From positions 19,736,965 through 19,800,964 of the forward strand of contig NC_092656.1 in NCBI RefSeq assembly GCF_032118995.1: DNA of 64,000 bases, in the 5' to 3' direction. The notes under the pieces are model-generated. The model saw only the letters and a program-made list of their open reading frames with translations, did no database searches and was not told the origin of the DNA. Position 1 is the first letter of the stretch. Each line of letters begins with the position of its first letter. This DNA comes from Asterias amurensis. Its lineage: Eukaryota > Echinodermata > Asteroidea > Forcipulatida > Asteriidae. Below, one piece after another: positions 57,359 through 64,000 of the stretch. Made by a program: the position numbers and the translations under genes.

Positions 57359-57716
57359 TTCTCTCTTGTCGCTGAGTTGTACTTTCAGTCAACTTTCTTT
57401 GTCATTGACCTCTAGTTAATGTCACTTTGTAAACTTTTGAGAGATTGCCTGCCTTATACTACCTTAGTTGGGAAAGTTTTAGTGACTCAAGTTTTAAGTC
57501 TTGTTTGAGAGTTTCTTGTGGAAAACTCTAATACAAAAACTGACTCTTGTCGCTGAGTTGTACTTTCAGTAAACTTTCATTGTCATTGACCTCTAGGCAA
57601 TGTCACTTGCTTTGTAAACCTTTGGGAGATTGCCTGCCTTAAAATACCTCAGTTGGGAGTTTTAGTGTCTCAAGTTGTTTTTCGTCCAAAAGTCTTGTTT
57701 GAGAGTTTCTTGTACC
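57359..57716. repeat. Tandem duplication of about 180 bp
   Basis: CTCTTGTCGCTGAGTTGTAC starts each unit (57361 and 57543) and GTTTGAGAGTTTCTTGT ends each. The copies differ by scattered substitutions and small indels. Confidence 0.8.
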
Positions 57717-58605
57717 CTGATTAGGACAGTGAGTATATGATGTGAGTATCTGTTGAGTGTGGGGAACTCTAACAAATCTGAAGTTGTGCCAGAAAATTGT
57801 GATGTGCAGGCCTCAACCTTTAGCTTCAGAGGGGCAAGGCCACTTGGCCTCAAAAGCTCTAAAAAAGAAAGGGGCGTCAAGGCCAACTGAAAGGGCACCA
57901 AGGCCATTTTCAAACCTTTATTTGTTGATGATTATGTTAATATACTTTCCACTGATTTCAAGATGGTGGAAGTGCTCAGGTCCCAAGCTCTGGTGTTTCT
58001 GATCAGCAGAGTGTGGGTTTGAATCTCGGTCTTGACACTGGCTGTGGTCCAGAAATCAAAAGGAAAATGTTGGCTCACAACCCCAATTCTCATCTGCTAT
58101 TGTCTCATCTGTCTTGATATTGGAGAAATAAACAACAATCCTATAATCCTGATTTAAGTGGTTTCTACTTCTGAGGATACAAGAAGAATATTTCAAAGAG
58201 GCGATATTCTATCATGATTTGGACCAATCTCCTGATTGGGATACAATTATTCACAAACCTGTGATGTCAATGGAAACTTTAAGTAACAGCCCTAAGCTGT
58301 CTAGAGAAAGACTCACTGTGTGTGGTAAGGACTCTAGGGAAAGTCTTGGGCCCCAGTCTAACCTGTGCTTCATCACTGTCAATAACTAGTTGTGTGAAAT
58401 TAATGAGCTTGGTGGTGGAATTGGGGGCTGAAATAGTTGTCCATTACTTGTTTTGTTTTTAACCAATAATACATCTAAGAGGTTAACTTCAATAACTAGA
58501 ATCAACCACACTTTAATCTCCATGCTTCACTTGCATGAGATATTGCTTATCTCGCCTTTCAATAACTTGAGTGAGATTTGCAAACATTCAACAGGTAAAT
58601 ATGTA

Positions 58606-58981
58606 TTAAAGCCATTATACACTTTCGGTAAACAGTATTGTCCAAGTCCCACACTTCGTGTATCACAACTAATATATAAAATAACAAACCTGTGAGAATT
58701 TAGGTTCAATCGGTCATCGGAGTCGGGAGAAAATAACGGGAAAACCAATTCTTGTTTCCGCGCGTTTTGCCGTGTCATGACATGTGTTTAAAATAAATCC
58801 GTAATTCTCGCTAACGAGAATTTATATTGTTTTAATGTTTTCTCAAAAAGTAAAGCATTTCATGGAACAATATTTCAAGAGAAGTCTTTCACCATTACCT
58901 TCTGTAAACCCTGTAAATTATTTGTAAATCTGTGAACTTTTTTCTTTCTTCCTCTGTACCTAAAGGGTATAATGGCTTTAA
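58606..58981 (+). mobile_element. TTAA MITE (family 2)
   Basis: Left end TTAAAGCCATTATACAC, right end GTATAATGGCTTTAA, 376 bp. The matched change in both tips, compared with 26174-26548, suggests tips co-evolved or were copied from one another. Confidence 0.8.
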
Positions 58982-60256
58982 GGAAAACCAGTGTGATACC
59001 ATTAAAATACATACTATCTAAACAATCATGGGCGGGGATCGCATTAAAATAATCAAGTGTTGGTCCAACCAGTCCTACCAGTTATCGTTTCTTGATCATC
59101 TCCTGTGAAACTTTTCAAGTCTTCAAAGAATTGTTTAGGGGTGTGTTAATGCTACATTCTACGTGGACTTACACATGTCCACACAGTGTTATTTACAGTG
59201 TTGAAGAATAGGGTTTTCTTCAAGTGTGCTGAACAAGGAGTGAGCTCTGTCAAGACAGGTATAATGACAGGGGTAAAGTCTTCGACCCCCTTCCTTGATG
59301 TCTGTTATAGTGTAGTTAACCCTCCTGTGCCGTGCACCAACCTATTCTACTCGTCTGTGTTTAAAAATCAACCCAATCCAGAAGTTGTGTAATTAGTCAC
59401 GAGTCTTACCCTAACTCCCTAACTCCCAATAGCCTTGGATAGAGCTTGTATACTAGGATGTTAATAAAGCATGTGATTCTTGGGTGAATTATATCCTGTA
59501 ATTTCCTGGGATTTGCTGCAATCTCTGTTAACCATCGCTGTCCTTGCTCCAGAGGAGATGCTAAGATGTTAAGTGCTCTTGAAGGAGCTGGATTATCTGA
59601 AGAGGGTGGTATTTCATGTCTGAAGTCGCCCCCATCAAGCTGAAATGTCAGATTATGTAGCAATGTTGAGGGTGTCTTGTGAAATCAGTTGCTTGGGGCA
59701 GAGAGCTTGGGGCTTTTGGTTGTATTGCCTTTACCGTATTCAAACTATGAAACTTAAAATTGAACTTTCATTCACAGTAAACTTTTTATTGGAATGTATA
59801 GATTATTCTGACACATTTACATACAGCTTCACTTGCACTTGAAATTTGTTCTAGAAGGGTCACCAAAATTTTCCCTCTGCTGGTAAGGGGCACTTTGCAA
59901 AGGGCACCACAGCAGAAGCAATAGGGCACCAAGGCATTTGCTGTGTGCTGTTATTTTGAGGCCTGGACTGTTTTGTACTGGGTTGCAGGGGAAGATAATT
60001 CATTTCTCAAAAACTACAACACCTCAGTAAGTAATATTTGAAGGGAAGCTTTCCACTATCATTATCTTCAAACCCTGTAAAGTTTAATGTAAATCTATGG
60101 ACATTTTGAAAAGGTACCCAAATCCTTTAACATTAAAGCAAAGAATGAAAGGGTCTTTATGATGTCCTCCAGGATTTGACAGCTGAACTTGAAACGAAAG
60201 TTACAGTATTTTATTGAGACGAATTTCTTGAGAGGTATTCCGTCCTTATCTCTGTC

Positions 60257-60381
60257 ATGAGTCACTCAAGGCTAGAAAGACAGTCAATGATACCCCAGCT
60301 GCTAGGTTGTAACTCACTGGCTGCGATCGTCCTGCGACCGCTGCTGCGTGGGTTAGAAGAACATGGTTTAGACGTACAAAG
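60257..60381 (+). CDS. Candidate coding exon of unknown gene
   Basis: From an ATG at 60257 the frame reads MSHSRLERQSMIPQLLGC, then NSLAAIVLRPLLRGLEEHGL, and stops at a possible donor (CAAAG followed by GTAGAGG). An in-frame TGA lies about 17 codons upstream. The stretch is leucine-rich with an amphipathic look and has more CpG and more coding-like codon choice than its surroundings. No domain is recognised and no partner exon was found in the window, so it may be the first coding exon of a gene running off the right edge, or chance. Confidence 0.3.
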
Positions 60382-63300
60382 GTAGAGGTCGACCGGGGTG
60401 ATGGTACCGAAGGGTGTATTTATTACACTGTGGATTTGATTAATAAGGCATACAACAGTCATCTGGTAAAGCTTCAATTCAAGTTCACCACCGCACACAG
60501 ACTCAACTACAATGATTTATGGGGAATTTTTGCGGGGATCTCACACATTGGCAATAGAACCCCCTCCCCCCCCCCCCCCAGGAATATTGTCTTAAATAAA
60601 AAATCAGAAAATTACACACAGCTATTAGTTTTAAGATTTGTTGGCAAAACGTTTGTGGAGTAGAAACCCCCAGGAATATTGTGTAAAATTCAAGAAATTT
60701 CAGAGTACTTAGTTTTCAGGTTGTCAAAATGTCCTTATTGTTTTGTATCAGTTCTAACAGAACCTGCCAACTAGATTGCTGTCACCAAAATATCAGAACA
60801 TTCCTTTTTCTGACAAGAGATAGCAATGGACAATTTTGTTGTAGATTGTTTGTACAGTGATTTTTATACATTGCCAGTAGTAATTTGGACTTTATCGGTT
60901 CTGAAGGCGCTTGAAAATTCCACATTATGTTCACCTTCAAGTAATATTGTTTGTTGACTCATCTGCTTGTTGTGTATCATGTTTCAAGGGTACAAATGTA
61001 AATTTAGCTTAATAAGTATGTTTGTCATCACTTGGAAATGTGTACTTTCAAAACGTCAGATGAAAATAAAAACAAACACCATGTGAGCTATTTCCGACGT
61101 GGAATGCAAAGTGTGGGAGTTGAAAGTAAACATGTGGCATCAATGGAGATCTTGAATGCGTTATTTCTGTCGTTGCGGTTGTGGGTTGAAATAAATTCCA
61201 ACAAAAGATTCTTTTGTGTGAGAGAGGTAAACAAAACAGAAGTAGGTTGTGTTATGGGGGCTAGTTCTGACGTGTACTTGAACTTAAAATAAAATGTGTG
61301 GGTTTATGCGAGCTTGTTTTGAAAAGGTAAAAAGACAACTAGACAGCACCAATACTTCAAACATCCTTTGAGTGAATAAGTTTTTCTTTAGGGTTTGGGG
61401 CCATGTTTGCAAAGTAGGCAAAGACATGGATTCTGGGACTTGTTTTTATTTCAATTTATTTATACAAAGAACAGATTGAACTGTCTAAAGGCCTACTTAA
61501 ATGTTGCTTTTTAATGTTGGTTAATTTACAGTTTAAGTGACAATCCCTTAGTCAGACTGTAATACAGTATATATGTGAAGCCAATCAATCATTTCAAAGG
61601 GTTCAAACTTTTACGAGTTGACAACCACAAATTAGAGGAATTTATTGTCAGAATAAAAATAGGCTTACCCAAAATGTGTTTTTATAATGAGTGGTATGAC
61701 TTGTAAAGCTAGTCTTTGTTGTAAAACTTCTGGCAGTCTGACTTTGACATAATATGCCACCAGTAGACCTAATCAATCTAATGTCAAAACGTACAAAGTC
61801 ACATCATTCTCTTTTTGACGAAAAAAAAAGTCTGATTGCTGACAAATTTTGCTGCGTGTTTCCCTTAGGCAGCCTCTGGTAAGGAACCAACTCAATCAGT
61901 GAACTGGTTCCTTGAGAATTCCCGGTAATAGAATCAGTCCCCCCCCCCCCCCCACGCATTCACTTGACAGACGTTTTCTGACTTGGAGGAAGGGATCTGT
62001 AGTTTTGTAGAGACCGAGGCTAGACCAATGAACATTTTAAAATCTAACTGGCGTAGTTTTTTTTTGATCACTTACGTCTGGTTTTGGAATTGGGAAGGAG
62101 CCAAGGTTGTTTCACAGGAGTCTGAATGTTTTTAGACCTAAATGTACTCCTACGATTGATAAATTAAACAGAATCACATTTTTTTAAGAATGAGAATAGC
62201 CCTGGTGTATGAGTAATGTCACTTGTTATTCAATCATCATTTAATCGTTTAATTAAAAAGACCCAATTCTCATTTTGCGGCGAGCCAAGATTAAAATTTT
62301 AAATTTTAATGCGAGCAATGCGTTTTTCAAATGAGCCGACAGTGAGTCATTTGGTTCATTCCTTCTCAGAATCAATGCTCAGATGTGAGTCATCAAAGCA
62401 TTTATTAACTATCTATATGAAAGCACAAAGCTGCATTCTGACCAACTTTTGTGGTAATTCTTGACTGAGAGTCTAGTTCCGAGGCATGTTTGTTTTAGTG
62501 TAGTTTTTTTTCTTTTTTTTCTGGAGAGATGTGGTGTGTGTGGGAGTATTTCATCTTTCTTCATTTTGCTTCCGTCTTGAAGAATCAAAACCATTTTTGT
62601 TTGGGCTGAAAAAGTAATTGTTCTTTTCGTAGCCCCTTCCCAAAAGTGGCTCCTATCCTTGCTTGGGGCAAACTTTCATTACAAAAAAAAAAGACTTCTT
62701 CATTTTTCACCAGCAAACAAATATTATTCTAAATTAGCACTTGTTCTCATTAGTTATATTTGTTGTTTTGACTGGGGCTCAGAACTGCTGACAGAGAATA
62801 ATATTTGTTTGAGGGAAAAGGGTGTCACAAAGGTTCCGTTAGCTTCACGGCTATTTGGAATAAAGGAATACAATGATGTATGTTGCAAGAGTCTGGATAG
62901 TTAGCTGTAGGGTATCATCAGTTTGCAAAGACTTTTAGTAACTGTAGCTACTCAACACTAAACCACTTAGTAATTTGAGTAAATGATTACCGTCCGACCA
63001 ATCAATCAATACTTGAGTTTCTTACCCCAGGCCGTAATTTATTCTCTCCTCAGCTCAGACCGGTTTCTTCAGTTACTTCAAGTTGCAACAAACTTTTTTT
63101 CTGTGTCAACTATTATTTTGTGTGGTCCAGGACATAGAATATGATTTACTGTTTACAGCAAGTTTTTGGAAGTTTTTTTTCATTACTGAATAGGAAAAAA
63201 TAGAATCAGTATGAATATTAGCCAAAACAATACAACACTTGAATTTGAAATACAGATTTTGAAACTTTGTAATTTGAAAGTGAAAAAATAGTCTTAACTT

Positions 63301-64000
63301 TATTCTGATCCTTTTTTTCAACAGTTCCATGAAAATCATTTTGACATAAAAATTAAAGTCTTTGACTTTAGGGTCTTCTTATGGTTTGAAAACTTAATTT
63401 AATTAAGATGGTAAAGAAAATTTCAAAACCATAAATTATTGATCCTTGGAAATATCGATGACTAAGTGATAACAAAAATCAACACTTTTAAATTTACTTT
63501 CAGTCTTAACTTTTTACACTAAGAAATGCATCGGTCCAAACATTTGGCAAGTATTAAGTGGGTTTCTAGATTCATGTCACGTACGGTATAAATGCCTGGG
63601 GTATTTACTCGTAGTCTGTCAGTGGTCTAACAATAGGCGCCTTCAAAAGTACAACCGCAACGAGGAAATGTTCAAACCATACAATCAATTAAGAAGTTGA
63701 GACATATTTTAGTAACATTGCCCATTTCCTATTATTTTCTAAACTCTGCCCAAGGGTTTGTTAAGCGTTGAACTGAAACTCATTGAGGGCAAAGGTAGGG
63801 GTAGGCTTTGTATAATTGGTACATTGGATATCAGTAATTGTGGCAGGTGTGTCTAATCAGTCATGGGTAGGGCCAGAGGAAGCAATATCAGTTCTAGACA
63901 AGGGGCCCTCTTTTTTCCCATTCCTGTTGATTAACTGTGAGAGGAGAAGGTTTTTCTTTCTTGTTGTATATGCACTGTTTTTCATACCACCTTTTCTTTT

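Larger units (their letters stand above)
53800..64000. other. Gene-poor tract, perhaps a long intron
   Basis: About 10 kb with only repeats (56081-56469, 57359-57716, 58606-58981), homopolymer C runs at 60562-60580 and 61940-61954, and one candidate exon at 60257. Long A+T-rich sequence without coding signal fits an intron or intergenic DNA equally well. Confidence 0.4.

Noticed and set aside
59406-59663. 85-aa minus-strand ORF
   Set aside because: Mildly coding-like, but with no domain, no flanking splice consensus that I could fix and no neighbouring exons.
1-64000. CRISPR array, prokaryotic operon or phage-like system
   Set aside because: Introns, splice sites and animal domain types throughout; repeats are MITEs and minisatellites without spacer structure.

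Overview
The window is metazoan nuclear DNA. It has intron-split genes with GT-AG junctions, A+T-rich introns, strings of one-exon EGF modules and very many short inverted-repeat DNA transposons. A Reeler-EGF secreted protein, an invertebrate-type Death/TIR protein and several dense TTAA-flanked MITE families together suggest an echinoderm, perhaps a sea star. I cannot name the species. No retroviral or LTR element was recognised.

Layout. (1) About 43-18920, minus strand: a large secreted protein gene. It has a signal-peptide exon, two exons completing a Reeler domain, then 18 intact EGF-like exons, one per domain and all bounded by phase-1 introns. It runs off the left edge. One further EGF exon is decayed and one is a fragment. 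(2) 21406-23731, plus strand: a complete three-exon MTHFS (5-formyltetrahydrofolate cyclo-ligase, 198 aa). (3) 27174-33346, minus strand: a five-exon gene for a 282-aa, apparently tail-anchored membrane protein that I do not recognise. (4) 36635-46681, minus strand: a 17-exon gene for a 1169-aa protein. Its order is helical-repeat N-terminus (resembling, from memory, Melted/VEPH1), coiled coil, Death domain, TIR, TIR, basic tail and C-terminal CaaX motif. This is the most interesting locus. (5) 46682-64000: about 17 kb with no confident gene, holding MITEs, a 21-bp minisatellite, a tandem duplication and one weak candidate exon near 60257-60381.

The four genes have no evident operon-like or shared-pathway relation. 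The Reeler-EGF protein is extracellular, MTHFS is a cytosolic folate enzyme, and the Death-TIR-TIR protein looks like an intracellular immune or cell-death signalling protein, possibly an NAD-cleaving one, anchored to membranes by prenylation. All exon models were built by hand from splice consensus and reading phase. In genes 2-4 every junction keeps frame to a single stop. In gene 1 all EGF exons have length 2+3n+1 and can be added or lost without breaking frame. Transposon copies sit in introns of these genes, next to splice sites in two cases, and in the probable 3' UTR of the TIR gene.
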